A DNA stretch of 64,000 nt, from contig NZ_BJDS01000003.1 of NCBI RefSeq assembly GCF_005405265.1, positions 1 through 64,000 on the forward strand. The letters run 5' to 3'. Shown in pieces: positions 1 to 11,381 of the stretch. Under the pieces are notes generated by a model. That model saw nothing but the letters and a program-made list of their open reading frames with translations, did not search any database and was not told where the DNA came from. The position numbers and the translations under genes are program-made. Each line of letters begins with the position of its first letter. Within the stretch, counting starts at the first letter, position 1. This DNA is from Enterococcus songbeiensis (GTDB lineage Bacteria > Bacillota > Bacilli > Lactobacillales > Enterococcaceae).

Positions 1-58
1 CGTTTGCTTGCTTTGTTCAGTTTTCAAAGGTCTACTGCGTTGTTTCAGCAACTTTTAA
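1..58 (-). other. Leader of an rRNA operon running leftward out of the window
   Basis: Read on the minus strand this stretch contains CTTTGAAAACTGAACAAA, a motif typical of the pre-16S leader and spacer regions in Firmicutes, where it takes part in the long processing stems cut by RNase III. It lies just downstream of two consensus promoters. The 16S gene itself would lie left of position 1 and is not visible, so the call is an inference from the leader motif and promoter strength. Confidence 0.6.
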
Positions 59-87
59 ATCATATCAGATTGACAAGTGATTGTCAA
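59..87 (-). promoter_or_regulatory. rrn promoter P2
   Basis: On the minus strand TTGACA (82-87) and TATGAT (59-64) are separated by exactly 17 nt. This is a near-perfect sigma-A promoter immediately upstream of the rRNA leader motif. Confidence 0.8.
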
Positions 88-165
88 CTAAAAGTTTGAA
101 GTTTTTTTCGTTTGAACAAAGTGTTTAAAACGAATTTTCCTCGGCTGCTTAACAGCGACTTTGTT

Positions 166-194
166 ATTTTAGCAATCTGTTTGCCGTCTGTCAA
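166..194 (-). promoter_or_regulatory. rrn promoter P1
   Basis: On the minus strand TTGACA (189-194) and TAAAAT (166-171) are separated by 17 nt. It lies 107 bp upstream of P2, the usual tandem arrangement of strong rRNA promoters. Confidence 0.75.
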
Positions 195-433
195 TCACTT
201 TTTTAAGTTTTTTCCAAACTTTTTTAATTGCTGTTCTCAAGCGTTGTTGCTCTCTTGAGGACATGTAATAATATACCAACTAAAACACGTGAGGTCAATG
301 GATTTCTTGTGCTTTTTTTAACTTTTTTTCATATCCGATTGTTTATTTCTTTCTAGCTGATAATCATTCGTTATTTAAGCTTTTTCATGCAAAATTAACG
401 GGTAAAAAGCGGAAATATCTAGTGAAGTTTTCT

Positions 434-471
434 ATTAAAAAAACCTGCCGATCATTGAAATCGACAGGTTT
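434..471 (-). terminator. Terminator after lysS
   Basis: An inverted repeat with ACCTGTCGAT-type arms (441-450 and 461-470, one mismatch) is followed on the minus strand by a run of T. It separates lysS from the downstream rRNA promoters. Confidence 0.8.
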
Positions 472-478
472 TTCTATT

Positions 479-2060
<1,582 letters not shown>

Positions 2061-2077
2061 TTTTATTCTTTATGCAG

Positions 2078-3076
2078 CTATCTTGCTACCGGATGCTGTT
2101 CGATTTTTTCTACAAAAGCATCAAGGAGATCAATGATTGTGTGTTGGTCCTCCGCTTGATTGATAGCCACTTTAACTTTTGCCGCGCGAGGAATCCCCTT
2201 TAGATAGTAGGAAGCATGCTGACGAAACTCTCTGGCAGCTACTCCTTCTCCCTTTAAATCCACCAAACGTTGCAGATGTACCTTCGCTGTTGCGATTTTT
2301 TCTCTTGGCATAGGTTCGGCCATCAACTCTCCAGTTTCCAAGTAATGTTGTGTGCGATGAATCATCCAAGGATTCCCCAAAGCTGCCCGACCGATCATTA
2401 CACCATCGGCACCGACTTCTTCCAGCATTCGTTTCGCATCTTCCGGGGTTTTTACGTCACCATTCCCCATAAATGGAATCGTGATATTTTGTTTAACTTC
2501 TTTTAATACTTCCCAATTTGCCACACCTTCATACATCTGAACCCGTGTCCGTCCATGCATGGCAATTGCTGAGGCACCGGCTGCTTCTGCCGCTTGGGCA
2601 TTTTGAACGGCAAAAACATGCTGATCATCCCAACCAATACGCATTTTTACTGTCACGGGAATATCGACGGCAGCAGACACCGCATGTACCATTTCATACA
2701 CTTTATCGGGGTCCAACAACCATTTTGCACCCGCTTCTGCCTTGATGACTTTGTTGACGGGACAGCCCATGTTGATGTCGATGATATCCGCTTGAGTATT
2801 TTCCTGAACAAAGCGCGCTGCTTCAACTAAGGAGTCCTTGTTTCCGCCAAAAATCTGAACACTCAATGGATGTTCCCGTTCATCGATATACAGCATCTCC
2901 AAGGTTTTTTTGTTACGAAAATGGATACCCTGGTCGCTAATCATTTCGCAAACGACTAATCCGGCACCAAATTCTTTGACGGTTACACGAAAGGCCGCGT
3001 TGGTAATCCCTGCCATAGGGGCAACAACAACGCGATTGGGAATCTCTACATTCCCGATTTTCCATGTGTTGTTCAT
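2078..3076 (-). CDS. dusB: tRNA-dihydrouridine synthase DusB
   Basis: FMN-dependent reductase that converts specific uridines in tRNA to dihydrouridine. The 332-residue protein has the TIM-barrel start (VAPMAGITNAAFR, about 18-30) and the family signature INMGCPVNKV with the presumed catalytic Cys105. Length is normal for DusB/NifR3. Its ATG overlaps the hslO stop by 4 nt, so the two genes are translationally coupled. The hslO-dusB-lysS order is common in lactic acid bacteria. Confidence 0.95.
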   Translation of the reverse strand: MNNTWKIGNVEIPNRVVVAPMAGITNAAFRVTVKEFGAGLVVCEMISDQGIHFRNKKTLEMLYIDEREHPLSVQIFGGNKDSLVEAARFVQENTQADIIDINMGCPVNKVIKAEAGAKWLLDPDKVYEMVHAVSAAVDIPVTVKMRIGWDDQHVFAVQNAQAAEAAGASAIAMHGRTRVQMYEGVANWEVLKEVKQNITIPFMGNGDVKTPEDAKRMLEEVGADGVMIGRAALGNPWMIHRTQHYLETGELMAEPMPREKIATAKVHLQRLVDLKGEGVAAREFRQHASYYLKGIPRAAKVKVAINQAEDQHTIIDLLDAFVEKIEQHPVAR

Positions 3077-3960
3077 TTTTTCCCTCCCGCTTCTTCCTTT
3101 AATGCAGCTAAATCTTCTTCTGTGTACTGATACTTATTATTGCAAAAAGCGCAAACTGCTTCGGCACCATGATCTTCCTCGATCATCGCCTGAATTTCAT
3201 CTGGTCCTAGAGCGATGATTGCTTCTGAAAATTTTTCTTTTGAACAGTCACAGGCAAATTGCACGTCAATAGTGTCCAAAAATTCCACTTTGGTAGCTGG
3301 CAACAGACCTTGTAAAATATCTTCTGGCCGTTGTCCTTCATCCAATAAGGTGGAAATTCGCGGCGTTTCCTTCAACGCCATCTCAATTGCCTCAATTACG
3401 GCTTCATCTGCTCCCGGCATGATTTGGATCATGAATCCTCCGGCCGTTTTGATGGAATCATCTGTATTGACTAACACGCTTAACCCAACGGCAGAAGGAA
3501 TTTGCTCGGATACGGCCAAATAGTAAGTAAAGTCATCCCCCAGCTCTCCTGATACAATTGGTGTTTGACCGGAGAAAGGTTCTTTCAATCCCAAATCCTT
3601 GATGACGGTGAACATTCCTTGGGTTCCAACTGCTCCTCGGACATCAATCTTTCCCTGTTCATTCAGAGGCAAACTTAAATGTGGATTTTTGATATAGCCT
3701 TTGACGTCCCCGTGACCGTTACTATCGACGATAATCGCCCCGGCAGGACCATCTCCTTGAATCTTGATAGTTAATTTATCTTCACCTTTAACGGTAGCTC
3801 CCAGCAACAAGCCGCCAACCAGCGCCCGTCCTAAGGCAGCCGAGGAAGTATTCCATGTATCATGACGCTTTTGCGCTTCGGCAACTGCGTGAGTCGCGCT
3901 GACTGCGTATGCACGAACAAAGCCGTCGTATGCTAATGCTTTTACTAAATAATCTTTCAT
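3073..3960 (-). CDS. hslO: Redox-regulated chaperonin Hsp33
   Basis: Holdase chaperone activated by oxidation and unfolding. At 295 residues it is of normal length. The C-terminal redox switch is intact: Cys237-x-Cys239 and Cys270-x2-Cys273, which bind zinc in the reduced form. An AGGAG (3972-3976) precedes the ATG, and a consensus promoter lies at 3994-4022. It is the first gene of the hslO-dusB(-lysS) unit. Confidence 0.96.
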   Translation of the reverse strand: MKDYLVKALAYDGFVRAYAVSATHAVAEAQKRHDTWNTSSAALGRALVGGLLLGATVKGEDKLTIKIQGDGPAGAIIVDSNGHGDVKGYIKNPHLSLPLNEQGKIDVRGAVGTQGMFTVIKDLGLKEPFSGQTPIVSGELGDDFTYYLAVSEQIPSAVGLSVLVNTDDSIKTAGGFMIQIMPGADEAVIEAIEMALKETPRISTLLDEGQRPEDILQGLLPATKVEFLDTIDVQFACDCSKEKFSEAIIALGPDEIQAMIEEDHGAEAVCAFCNNKYQYTEEDLAALKEEAGGKK

Positions 3961-3993
3961 GGGATCAATCGCTCCTTTTGATTTTACTTATGA

Positions 3994-4022
3994 ATCATAC
4001 TAGGAAGCAGCTTTTTTTTCAA
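3994..4022 (-). promoter_or_regulatory. Promoter of hslO-dusB
   Basis: On the minus strand TTGAAA (4017-4022) and TATGAT (3994-3999) are 17 nt apart. The promoter lies between the ftsH terminator and the hslO start. Confidence 0.75.
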
Positions 4023-4051
4023 CGTTGCCGGTTCAAAACAAATAAAAAACT

Positions 4052-4096
4052 TAAAAAATCCAGCCAGAGGGACGGATTTTCCGTCTTCTGGCTGGA
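4052..4096 (-). terminator. Terminator after ftsH
   Basis: A long hairpin with ATCCAGCCAGA/TCTGGCTGGAT arms extended by GACGGA/TCCGTC, followed on the minus strand by a T run. Confidence 0.85.
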
Positions 4097-4107
4097 TCTG
4101 TCATTTC

Positions 4108-6198
4108 TTATTGTTCATCTTTTGGTTGATCGGAATCATCTTTTGTGCGAACTTCTTCAGCTTCTGCGTCAAAGTACTCTTTCGCTTCTTCAAAATCAGA
4201 TTTTTCAGCGGCTTGTTTTTCCGCATCCTTTTCTTCCAAGGCACGTTTTGCTTCTTCAAAAGTTTGTGCTTTTTCGCTTGGGTATTCTTCTTCTGTTCCT
4301 TCCGGCATTTTACCTTCTTCAAACAGTGATTTGATTGCTTTCGCATCCAAGGTTTCATGTTGCAACAATTTTTCAGCAATCAATTTGTGTTGTTCGCGAT
4401 GCGCTTCAATGATTTCCCGCGCTTTTTCATGGGCTTGATTCAAAATGCTTCGTACTTCTTGATCGATCTCATAAGCGACTTGTTCCGAGTAAGCTTTGGT
4501 TTGACCGTAGTCACGACCGACAAAGACTTGATGATTGCCTTCATATTGAACAGGTCCAAGTTTTTCACTCATCCCGTATTCAGTCACCATGCTGCGAGCC
4601 AAACCGGTTGCTTGTTCAAAGTCATTGGAAGCACCGGTAGATTGAACGTTGAAGATGATTTCTTCTGCTGTCCGTCCACCAAGCAACCCAACGATTTGTT
4701 CAAACATATCGTCTTTGGTCATTAGCATTTGATCTTCTCTTGGCAAGGCGATCATGTATCCGCCCGCTTTTCCACGAGGGATGATCGTTACTTTATGCAC
4801 CACTCGGGCACGGCTTAAGACCAAACCAACGATCGTGTGTCCTGCTTCGTGGTATGCCACCATTTCTCGTTCCCGTTTGCTGATTACGCGATCTTTCTTC
4901 GCTGGTCCAGCAATAACACGGTCTTCGGCTTCATCCACATCAGAAGCATCGATTTTCTTTTTATTTCGACGAGCAGCAACTAACGCCGCTTCATTCAAGA
5001 CATTTTCTAAATCTGCACCGGCAAAGCCTGGTGTTTGTTGCGCTACGACTTTCAAATCAACGTCATCCGCTAACGGTTTGTTCCGAGCATGAACCCGTAA
5101 AATCGCTTCACGACCTTTAACGTCTGGACGACCCACCAAAATTTGACGGTCAAAACGACCTGGACGTAGCAAAGCAGGATCTAACACATCGGAACGGTTG
5201 GTTGCGGCGATGACGATGACGCCTTCGTTGCCGTCAAATCCATCCATCTCAACCAATAATTGGTTCAAGGTTTGTTCCCGTTCATCATGACCGCCGCCCA
5301 TACCAGCGCCACGTTGACGACCAACGGCATCGATTTCATCGATGAAGATAATTGCTGGTGCATTTTTCTTTGCGGTTTCAAAGAGGTCACGGACACGACT
5401 TGCTCCGACACCAACGAACATTTCTACAAAGTCTGAACCGGAAATTGAATAAAACGGTACGCCTGCTTCACCGGCAACGGCTTTTGCAAGCAAAGTTTTA
5501 CCAGTTCCGGGAGGTCCTTCCAACAAGACACCGGCTGGGATGCGGGCGCCAAGTTCCACGAAACGCCGCGGATCTTTCAAGAATTCAACAACTTCTACTA
5601 GTTCTTGTTTTTCTTCTTCTGCTCCGGCAACATCAGAGAAGCGGATACGGTTGGCTTTTTTGTCAGCTTCTTTGGCTTTGGATTTGCCAAAGTTCATGAC
5701 ACGGCCGCCACCACCGCCGCCACCGCCTTGTTGGCCCATCATCATATAGAAGAAAAAGATAATGATTACCAATGGCAGGAAGCTCATTAACAGTGAAAGC
5801 CATACGCCGCTGTTTGATTGTTCTTTGATGACTGTTTTCACATCGTTCTCACTGGCTAAGTCCGTCACTTCGCTAAGTGTGGAATCATTTGGTAGAACGG
5901 TTGTAGAAAAACTGGTTGTTGGTGTATCTGTGTCTCCCCAAACAGACAGCCCATTGCTGTTGCTGACCGTTTGTTTTTCTTTGTATTCACCGGTAATTTT
6001 GTAAACACCATTTGTTGGCTGGACGGAAAATTCTTTGATTTTGCCATCTCTTAATTGTTCGGTAAATTTAGAGTACTCGATGTCTGGCGATTGCTGGCTG
6101 CCGTTTCCAAAGATGAAATAGACGACCATGACCATCGCAAGGAGCACGAGTACATAGTATAAGGTATTTTTCAGCATACCGTTATTTTTCTTATTCAT
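4108..6198 (-). CDS. ftsH: ATP-dependent zinc metalloprotease FtsH
   Basis: Membrane-anchored AAA+ protease that degrades damaged membrane proteins and regulators. The 696-residue protein has two N-terminal membrane segments (about 11-30 and 133-153) enclosing an extracytoplasmic loop, then the AAA domain with Walker A GPPGTGKT (228-235) and Walker B IIFIDEID (283-290), and the M41 zinc site HEAGH (450-454). A Gly-rich linker follows the second membrane segment. The last 70 residues are highly charged (Glu/Lys/Ala-rich), as in other lactic acid bacteria. It lies downstream of tilS-hpt and also has an extended -10 promoter just upstream (TACAAT at 6242-6247). Confidence 0.98.
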   Translation of the reverse strand: MNKKNNGMLKNTLYYVLVLLAMVMVVYFIFGNGSQQSPDIEYSKFTEQLRDGKIKEFSVQPTNGVYKITGEYKEKQTVSNSNGLSVWGDTDTPTTSFSTTVLPNDSTLSEVTDLASENDVKTVIKEQSNSGVWLSLLMSFLPLVIIIFFFYMMMGQQGGGGGGGGRVMNFGKSKAKEADKKANRIRFSDVAGAEEEKQELVEVVEFLKDPRRFVELGARIPAGVLLEGPPGTGKTLLAKAVAGEAGVPFYSISGSDFVEMFVGVGASRVRDLFETAKKNAPAIIFIDEIDAVGRQRGAGMGGGHDEREQTLNQLLVEMDGFDGNEGVIVIAATNRSDVLDPALLRPGRFDRQILVGRPDVKGREAILRVHARNKPLADDVDLKVVAQQTPGFAGADLENVLNEAALVAARRNKKKIDASDVDEAEDRVIAGPAKKDRVISKREREMVAYHEAGHTIVGLVLSRARVVHKVTIIPRGKAGGYMIALPREDQMLMTKDDMFEQIVGLLGGRTAEEIIFNVQSTGASNDFEQATGLARSMVTEYGMSEKLGPVQYEGNHQVFVGRDYGQTKAYSEQVAYEIDQEVRSILNQAHEKAREIIEAHREQHKLIAEKLLQHETLDAKAIKSLFEEGKMPEGTEEEYPSEKAQTFEEAKRALEEKDAEKQAAEKSDFEEAKEYFDAEAEEVRTKDDSDQPKDEQ

Positions 6199-6241
6199 GC
6201 TTGCCCTCCCTGGCTATTCTTTTATCAATACTGACCATTAC

Positions 6242-6250
6242 ATTGTACCA
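6242..6250 (-). promoter_or_regulatory. Possible extended -10 promoter of ftsH
   Basis: On the minus strand TGG-TACAAT (-10 at 6242-6247) is an extended -10 element with no good -35. It would allow ftsH to be expressed separately from tilS-hpt. Confidence 0.45.
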
Positions 6251-6271
6251 TATCTAAATTGAATTCTAGCA

Positions 6272-6817
6272 TTAATTTGACTGATAAACGCTAGGTTTTA
6301 AAACTCCTACATAAGGAAGGTTGCGATATTGCTCAATGTAATCTAAACCGTATCCGACCACAAATTCATTTGGCACATCAAAACCGATATAATCTGCTTC
6401 GATATCTACCACACGGCCTTCTTGTTTATCTAACAAGGTCACGATTTTTACTGATTTGGCTTTGCGGTATTTGAACAGATCCACTAGATACGCAAGGGTG
6501 CGGCCACTGTCAATGATGTCTTCCACGATTAACAGGTCACGACCTTCAACATTGGTATCGAGGTCCTTCAAAATTTTTACTTCTCCTGATGAAACGGTTG
6601 CCTTACCGTAACTGGACACGTCCATAAAGTCCATCTCCAAGTAACAATCCATCGCACGAACGATATCTGCCATAAAATGGATTGAACCTTTCAAAACGCC
6701 GATTACTAGCGGGTTCTTTCCTTCGTATTCACTGGTCAGTTCTTTCCCCAACACGTCACAGCGAGCAGAAATCTCTTCTTTGGTAACTAAGATTTTCTCG
6801 ATATCTTTTTCTAACAT
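6272..6817 (-). CDS. hpt: Hypoxanthine(-guanine) phosphoribosyltransferase
   Basis: Purine salvage enzyme that makes IMP or GMP from the base and PRPP. The 181-residue protein has the PRPP-binding loop [14 protein letters not shown] (about 95-108) and the usual N-terminal active-site region around [11 protein letters not shown]. It sits 18 nt downstream of tilS with a GGAGAAG Shine-Dalgarno, and upstream of ftsH. The conserved tilS-hpt-ftsH order supports the call. Confidence 0.96.
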   Translation of the reverse strand: MLEKDIEKILVTKEEISARCDVLGKELTSEYEGKNPLVIGVLKGSIHFMADIVRAMDCYLEMDFMDVSSYGKATVSSGEVKILKDLDTNVEGRDLLIVEDIIDSGRTLAYLVDLFKYRKAKSVKIVTLLDKQEGRVVDIEADYIGFDVPNEFVVGYGLDYIEQYRNLPYVGVLKPSVYQSN

Positions 6818-6835
6818 TTTCTTCTCCTTCCAATG

Positions 6836-8227
6836 CTACTTCCGATATTTATAAAGAAGTCTGTAGTGTATTTTATCAGTTTCCTCGGCAATACTCAAAT
6901 AAGAAAAGAGGACCGGTAGAATTGCCACTATGCGTTGTTCCTCATCTTCCACCAGCCAAGCCCGTTCCCGTTGTTCATTAGGTATTTTTTTATCGATAAA
7001 CACACGACTGACTTTTTTTTGCAACGCTGGAGTCAGCTGAATCCTGTCTCCTGCCTTGCGTTTACGGATTGTTACCATCGTGGAAAAGTCTACCGGTAAA
7101 ACTTGACTGAATTCTGACCAAAATTTGACTTTTTTGGGAATTTTCCCCGGTTGATCACTGCGCCACAGCGCCAACCATTCATTTTCTGACAAAAAAAGGC
7201 TTTCGCCTAACCGCATTTCGTGGCATTTCAGTGCTTCTTGGCTTTGATTTCGCTGCAAAGAAAAGCGGTCATAGGTTTTGATAACTTGCCAATCTTCCTC
7301 AAAATCTAAGGTCCACTGGGCTTTCTCACTATTTAGCTGCTGCAAAATTTTCATCAGCTGCTCTTCACTGGCACCGATTCCCAGTTGTTTGCGACTTTCC
7401 ATAAAGAAATATTGCAAATAAAAATAGCGTTGAGCAGGCGCATTCGCCAAAAAATCAGGCAAGGCAAACTGCCAATCCGCTTCTCGGTGGACGGCTGTTT
7501 CAAACCATGCTTTTTGCTGTTGTGTCACCCAGTCTTCTGCCCAAAGCAATTGCTGAGACAATTGCTGAAAATGCGGTAAAATCTGTGGATTTTCTTTTTT
7601 TAACAAGGGAACCACCTGATGCCGCAGCCGATTTCGCTGCATATCCAACGAAGAATTGGTTTCGTCTTCATAATAGAAGATTTTTTTTTGCTGGGCGTAG
7701 GTTTGAATTTCTTCTTTGCTGAAGGACAGCAGTGGACGAATCAGCTTTCCGCCAGCAAAAGATTGGCTGGGACGGATTCCGGCAGCACTTTTCAAATTGC
7801 CTTCCCGCATCATTTTCATCAGCATCGTTTCCAGTTGGTCATCACTGTGATGGGCTGTCATCAGAGTATCAAAATAATACGTCTGCATCAGCTGACGAAA
7901 AAAATCATAGCGAAATTGCCGTGCCGCATTTTCCATCCCGGCGATTGGCGGATTTTCCCAGCGACGAACATAACAGGGAATTCCTTTTTTTTGACAATAG
8001 TCCTGCAAAAACTTTTCTTCCTGCTGTGACGCCTCCCGCAACTGATGGTTGATATGAGCCACAGCGATGGTGCAGTCGATTTTTTGACTGACTTTTTCCA
8101 TCAAATCCAGCAAAACCATTGAATCTACCCCGGTAGAGACCGCCAGCAAAATATTTCGCTGTGGCTCCCAGTAGCCCTCCTGATTGCCCCGCTGCCAAAA
8201 CGCTGTTTCTAATTCCACACACTTCAC
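6836..8227 (-). CDS. tilS: tRNA(Ile)-lysidine synthase TilS
   Basis: Attaches lysine to C34 of tRNA-Ile(CAU) so that it reads AUA codons; essential. The 463-residue protein has the N-type ATP pyrophosphatase P-loop as STGVDS (31-36), a common variant of SGGxDS in this group, followed by the C-terminal TilS domains. The start is uncertain. The GTG at 8227 has no clear Shine-Dalgarno, whereas a second GTG at 8218 lies 6 nt after an AGG within AGGTGA and may be the real start, giving 460 residues. A structured RNA ending in a T run lies directly upstream. Confidence 0.93.
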   Translation of the reverse strand: MKCVELETAFWQRGNQEGYWEPQRNILLAVSTGVDSMVLLDLMEKVSQKIDCTIAVAHINHQLREASQQEEKFLQDYCQKKGIPCYVRRWENPPIAGMENAARQFRYDFFRQLMQTYYFDTLMTAHHSDDQLETMLMKMMREGNLKSAAGIRPSQSFAGGKLIRPLLSFSKEEIQTYAQQKKIFYYEDETNSSLDMQRNRLRHQVVPLLKKENPQILPHFQQLSQQLLWAEDWVTQQQKAWFETAVHREADWQFALPDFLANAPAQRYFYLQYFFMESRKQLGIGASEEQLMKILQQLNSEKAQWTLDFEEDWQVIKTYDRFSLQRNQSQEALKCHEMRLGESLFLSENEWLALWRSDQPGKIPKKVKFWSEFSQVLPVDFSTMVTIRKRKAGDRIQLTPALQKKVSRVFIDKKIPNEQRERAWLVEDEEQRIVAILPVLFSYLSIAEETDKIHYRLLYKYRK

Positions 8228-8261
8228 CTGCTTTTTTTAAGATTCTATCCTTGATTGAATG

Positions 8262-8365
8262 ACAGAAAAAAAATCCGAACTATCGTAGAAAGCACTCCAA
8301 AGCGCCACAGTTTTGCGACAAGGACCAACCGGACCGCAGGAGCAATATTCTATATAGTTCGGATT
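8262..8365 (-). ncRNA. Candidate structured RNA (small RNA or tilS leader/attenuator)
   Basis: A perfect 12-bp inverted repeat (8272-8283 and 8354-8365) encloses 70 nt with further pairing potential, for example CTCC (8295-8298) with GGAG (8339-8342). On the minus strand the 3' arm runs into eight T. It therefore looks like a closed RNA of about 100 nt ending in an intrinsic terminator. It lies between the S1-domain gene and tilS on their strand. It matches none of the motifs I could recall (SRP, T-box, purine, guanidine). Both a free small RNA and a cis-acting leader remain possible. Confidence 0.5.
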
Positions 8366-8498
8366 ACATTTGATTTTGGTAATCATGGGTTCAAAAACTT
8401 CTAATCAGGAACGAATAGGTCTGATTTCTTTATCTTTGAACGAATGAATACAACTTCATTCCGCCTTTGTTTCACTCTCTGCAAAACAAATTCAGTTA

Positions 8499-8954
8499 TT
8501 AGTTGCGACGCCCACCGCGGCCACCGCGTTTTCCTTCAGTATTGCGTTTCAAAGATGTCAGACGGTCATCGCTGTCTTTCAAAAATGAACTCATCAATGA
8601 ATCGAAGTCTTGTTTATTGGCAGCATTCATTGGGCTTTGCCCACGAGAAAATGATTTCTTTTGTACGGGACGGCTGCTGCGTGGTTCTTTTTTTACAAAT
8701 TCACGTTTTTCTTGCGGTTGTTCTTGCGCTTTGCGAATTGATAAGCCGATTTTCCCGTCATCTCCAACAGAAGTGACCAATACCGTTACTTCATCGCCAA
8801 CCTTCAACACATCATTGATATCTTTGACAAAGCCATTTGATACTTCGCTGATGTGAACCAACCCGGTTTTTCTATCCCCTAAATCGATAAATGCACCAAA
8901 ATTTGTGATACCAGACACTTTTCCTTGTAGCTTAGCTCCTGCTTCGATTGACAT
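8499..8954 (-). CDS. S1 domain RNA-binding protein (YabR type)
   Basis: A 151-residue protein with one N-terminal S1 domain (about 1-75, with FGAFIDLGD and GLVHISEVS) and a basic, low-complexity C-terminus ending in Arg/Gly repeats, typical of YabR/general stress protein 13-like proteins. The ATG at 8954 is chosen because AGGAGG (8967-8972) precedes it and the S1 domain starts there; a longer ORF adds 15 non-conserved residues. It is just downstream of divIC and shares its promoter. A ribosome-associated role is likely but not shown by the sequence. Confidence 0.88.
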   Translation of the reverse strand: MSIEAGAKLQGKVSGITNFGAFIDLGDRKTGLVHISEVSNGFVKDINDVLKVGDEVTVLVTSVGDDGKIGLSIRKAQEQPQEKREFVKKEPRSSRPVQKKSFSRGQSPMNAANKQDFDSLMSSFLKDSDDRLTSLKRNTEGKRGGRGGRRN

Positions 8955-8998
8955 ATAAAAACTGTTCCTCCTAGTTTTTTCCCTAAATATATATTTCA

Positions 8999-9409
8999 CT
9001 ACTCATTGGTAGTAGTAGACGATTGTGATTCGCTTGTTTGATTGTCTCCTTCTGGCAAAGGGTAGACACTTTCTCCGTCTTTTGAATAAAAGAAACGGCT
9101 GCGGGCTAATTTTGCCACGTAGTCATCGTCCTTCAACAGGGAAACATCATGTTGGAGCTGGGCAACCGTTTTGGCGGCTTCTTCCTGCTCAAGCACTGCT
9201 TCCTGCTTGATTTCCCGGAGTTCTTGCAAACGTTGATGGTCTTGAAACAATTGAAACCCGACAAACACAAAAACGGCTATCGCTGCAATAAAAATCGCAC
9301 CTAAGCGTCGGCGACGAAAAACAACTTGCTGATGTTGTTCTTTGTATTTTGCATACTGAGCCTTTGCATAAGCAGTGTCAAGCGTCGTAATGTTGTTCTC
9401 GTTTTTCAT
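8999..9409 (-). CDS. divIC: Septum formation initiator DivIC
   Basis: Bitopic division protein that pairs with FtsL and DivIB at the septum. The 136-residue protein has a basic cytoplasmic N-terminus, one membrane segment (about 36-55) after RRRR, and an extracellular coiled coil (about 57-100) followed by the conserved LARSRFFYSKDGE region. The Ser/Thr-rich tail is variable. It is transcribed with the S1-domain gene from a consensus promoter at 9446-9474. Confidence 0.92.
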   Translation of the reverse strand: MKNENNITTLDTAYAKAQYAKYKEQHQQVVFRRRRLGAIFIAAIAVFVFVGFQLFQDHQRLQELREIKQEAVLEQEEAAKTVAQLQHDVSLLKDDDYVAKLARSRFFYSKDGESVYPLPEGDNQTSESQSSTTTNE

Positions 9410-9445
9410 CGCATACTCTCTCCATCTCTCGTGATTGTCGTTCTC

Positions 9446-9474
9446 ATTATACCAACATCAAGATAGCTTGTCTA
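9446..9474 (-). promoter_or_regulatory. Promoter of divIC and the S1-domain gene
   Basis: On the minus strand TAGACA (9469-9474) and TATAAT (9446-9451, preceded by TGG) are 17 nt apart. Confidence 0.75.
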
Positions 9475-9476
9475 AT

Positions 9477-9746
9477 CTAATTCGCATGACTTTCTTGACG
9501 TGTTTCCGAAATAATTTCGTACATTTTTTCTGCATCTTCTTTTTTCGTTGATTCATGCAGTTCGGTGACTTTGATTTCCAAGAGTTTGTTGCCAAATTGA
9601 ATCTTTACAAGGTCGCCGATTTTTACGGTACTGCTGGATTTTGCCAGCTTGCCGTTGATCTGGATTCGCCCTTTGTCTGCCACTTCTTTAGCAACCGTTC
9701 GCCGTTTGATGATTCGCGCGATTTTTAAAAATTTGTCTAAACGCAT
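9477..9746 (-). CDS. rqcP: S4-domain RNA-binding protein RqcP
   Basis: An 89-residue, single S4-domain protein ([19 protein letters not shown] at the start) of the YabO/Hsp15 family. In B. subtilis RqcP works with RqcH in ribosome-associated quality control, holding the P-site tRNA on obstructed 50S subunits during C-terminal tailing. The gene follows the flippase gene by 5 nt and comes just before divIC, as in other Firmicutes. The name is by homology of family and position. Confidence 0.88.
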   Translation of the reverse strand: MRLDKFLKIARIIKRRTVAKEVADKGRIQINGKLAKSSSTVKIGDLVKIQFGNKLLEIKVTELHESTKKEDAEKMYEIISETRQESHAN

Positions 9747-9751
9747 CGTTT

Positions 9752-11338
9752 TTAGCTCCTTTTAAAACGTAATATTTTTTTCCCAAATGGCAGTAATAGC
9801 CATTCTCTAACAGTAAACAGGCGCAATCGAATCGCGCTGCCGATGAAAAAGACGACGCCAATCGCCACTCCCACCACACTGATTCCCAGTGCCTGCAATC
9901 GGTGTTGGACATTACCAAAAAGAAATGCCACACCGCTATAATAAACCAATATACTACAAATCATGATTCCAATACAGAAAATCAATGTTCTGCCGAATTT
10001 TCGTTCCCGCCAAAAAGCGTTTAGGCGAGCATCTTCTTTTTTGATCAGCCGCTGTAAAACTATCGCTAAGCCGGCCAACGTTCCTAAGCTGGCACCCACC
10101 GTCCCAAATAGCGCCGTCAATCCCCAAGTGGCAATACATTTCACCAAAAGACCCAACCCGGCTGCTTGGATTGATGTACGGAAGCGGTTTTTGCTTTGGG
10201 CAATACTTTGATAGGCTTGGATCATCCCCATCAAAAACACGGAAAAAACAAATAGAGTCAGTGTTTCATTTCCGGAAAAATCCTTGAACAGGGCAAAATT
10301 CACATAGGGCAGTAATAAAACTAGGCCCACGGAAGCCGCCAGCGCAATACTCGCCGTCAAACGCAGATAAATTTTGGCGGAATTACGAAACAGGCGTTGA
10401 TTTTCTTGGTGAAGATACCCCGTCAATGCCGGCAAAAAAGTCGAACTTAATGCTGTTGCAGCCACGAGTCCCAACTGTACTAATGGCTGTCCCCGATCGT
10501 AAACACCCTTGGCGATTCGTGCCGCCTGTTGTGTCAGTCCGTAGGTTTCCAACGCATTGGTAATGACAAAGGAATCAATCAGCTGAAATAAAATCAGCAG
10601 ACCACTATAAATAAAAAGCAGACCGCCTTCAATTAAAAAACGTCGCCGTAAGTCCGGATCTTGAGGAGAAAAAAGCGGCAAACGATTCAAACCTAACGTT
10701 CGGCCATGAATTTTTTTTTCGTAATGGGCTAAAATCAGCCACGCGGCAGAACCGCCGACCACTGCCCCAAGCATGGCGATTGTTCCGGTTTGATAGATAG
10801 ACAAACCAAAATGGCGAAAAGCCCAAGCCGCAAGCAATATCACGCTGACCCGCAGCAACTGTTCCACCACCTGCGAAACAGCAGAAGGTACCATTTGAAG
10901 ATTCCCCTGAAAATTTCCCCGATAAAAGGCCAACGGAGCAACCAATAAAAAGGCGAAGGACACCACCCGAATCAACACTGCTAACTGGGCATTTCCCATC
11001 AGGTAAGCGAAAGCTCCCGCACCAAAAAAAGTAGCTCCCCACAACAGAACCGAAGTCCATAAAACCAATGGATACAGTTTTTCCATGCCTTCTCGTTGCG
11101 CTTTTAGCGTAGGCTTTTCTGCAATGTATTTGGAGATAAACTGTGGCAGCCCGGAAAGCGCCAGCGTCATCGCCATGCCATAGATTGGATAAACCTGCTG
11201 GTACACATAGAAGCCTTCATCCCCCACCACGTTTTGAAAGGGAACTCGATAGACTGCACTCAGTAATTTCGCCACAAAAGATGCCAACGTCAGCACGAAG
11301 GCCCCTTGCATGACTGTCTTCATTTGATTTTTTGCCAC
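9752..11338 (-). CDS. Polysaccharide/lipid II flippase family protein (MurJ/SpoVB-like, YabM position)
   Basis: A 528-residue integral membrane protein with about 14 hydrophobic segments, of the MOP superfamily (MATE/Wzx/MurJ/SpoVB). The start ([20 protein letters not shown]) is typical of the SpoVB-like branch. It probably flips a lipid-linked cell-envelope precursor; the substrate cannot be read from sequence. The GTG start at 11338 is supported by GGAGG 7 nt upstream. It lies between mfd and rqcP, the same place as yabM in B. subtilis. Confidence 0.88.
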   Translation of the reverse strand: MAKNQMKTVMQGAFVLTLASFVAKLLSAVYRVPFQNVVGDEGFYVYQQVYPIYGMAMTLALSGLPQFISKYIAEKPTLKAQREGMEKLYPLVLWTSVLLWGATFFGAGAFAYLMGNAQLAVLIRVVSFAFLLVAPLAFYRGNFQGNLQMVPSAVSQVVEQLLRVSVILLAAWAFRHFGLSIYQTGTIAMLGAVVGGSAAWLILAHYEKKIHGRTLGLNRLPLFSPQDPDLRRRFLIEGGLLFIYSGLLILFQLIDSFVITNALETYGLTQQAARIAKGVYDRGQPLVQLGLVAATALSSTFLPALTGYLHQENQRLFRNSAKIYLRLTASIALAASVGLVLLLPYVNFALFKDFSGNETLTLFVFSVFLMGMIQAYQSIAQSKNRFRTSIQAAGLGLLVKCIATWGLTALFGTVGASLGTLAGLAIVLQRLIKKEDARLNAFWRERKFGRTLIFCIGIMICSILVYYSGVAFLFGNVQHRLQALGISVVGVAIGVVFFIGSAIRLRLFTVREWLLLPFGKKILRFKRS

Positions 11339-11381
11339 AAGTTCGCCTCCGCTCTTTTCTGATTTTTACATGGATTGCTCG

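Noticed and set aside
8262-8365. SRP (4.5S) RNA, T-box or purine riboswitch identity for the structured RNA
   Set aside because: The conserved SRP GGAAGCAGC loop, the T-box AGGGTGG-ACCGCG element and the purine riboswitch core are all absent.
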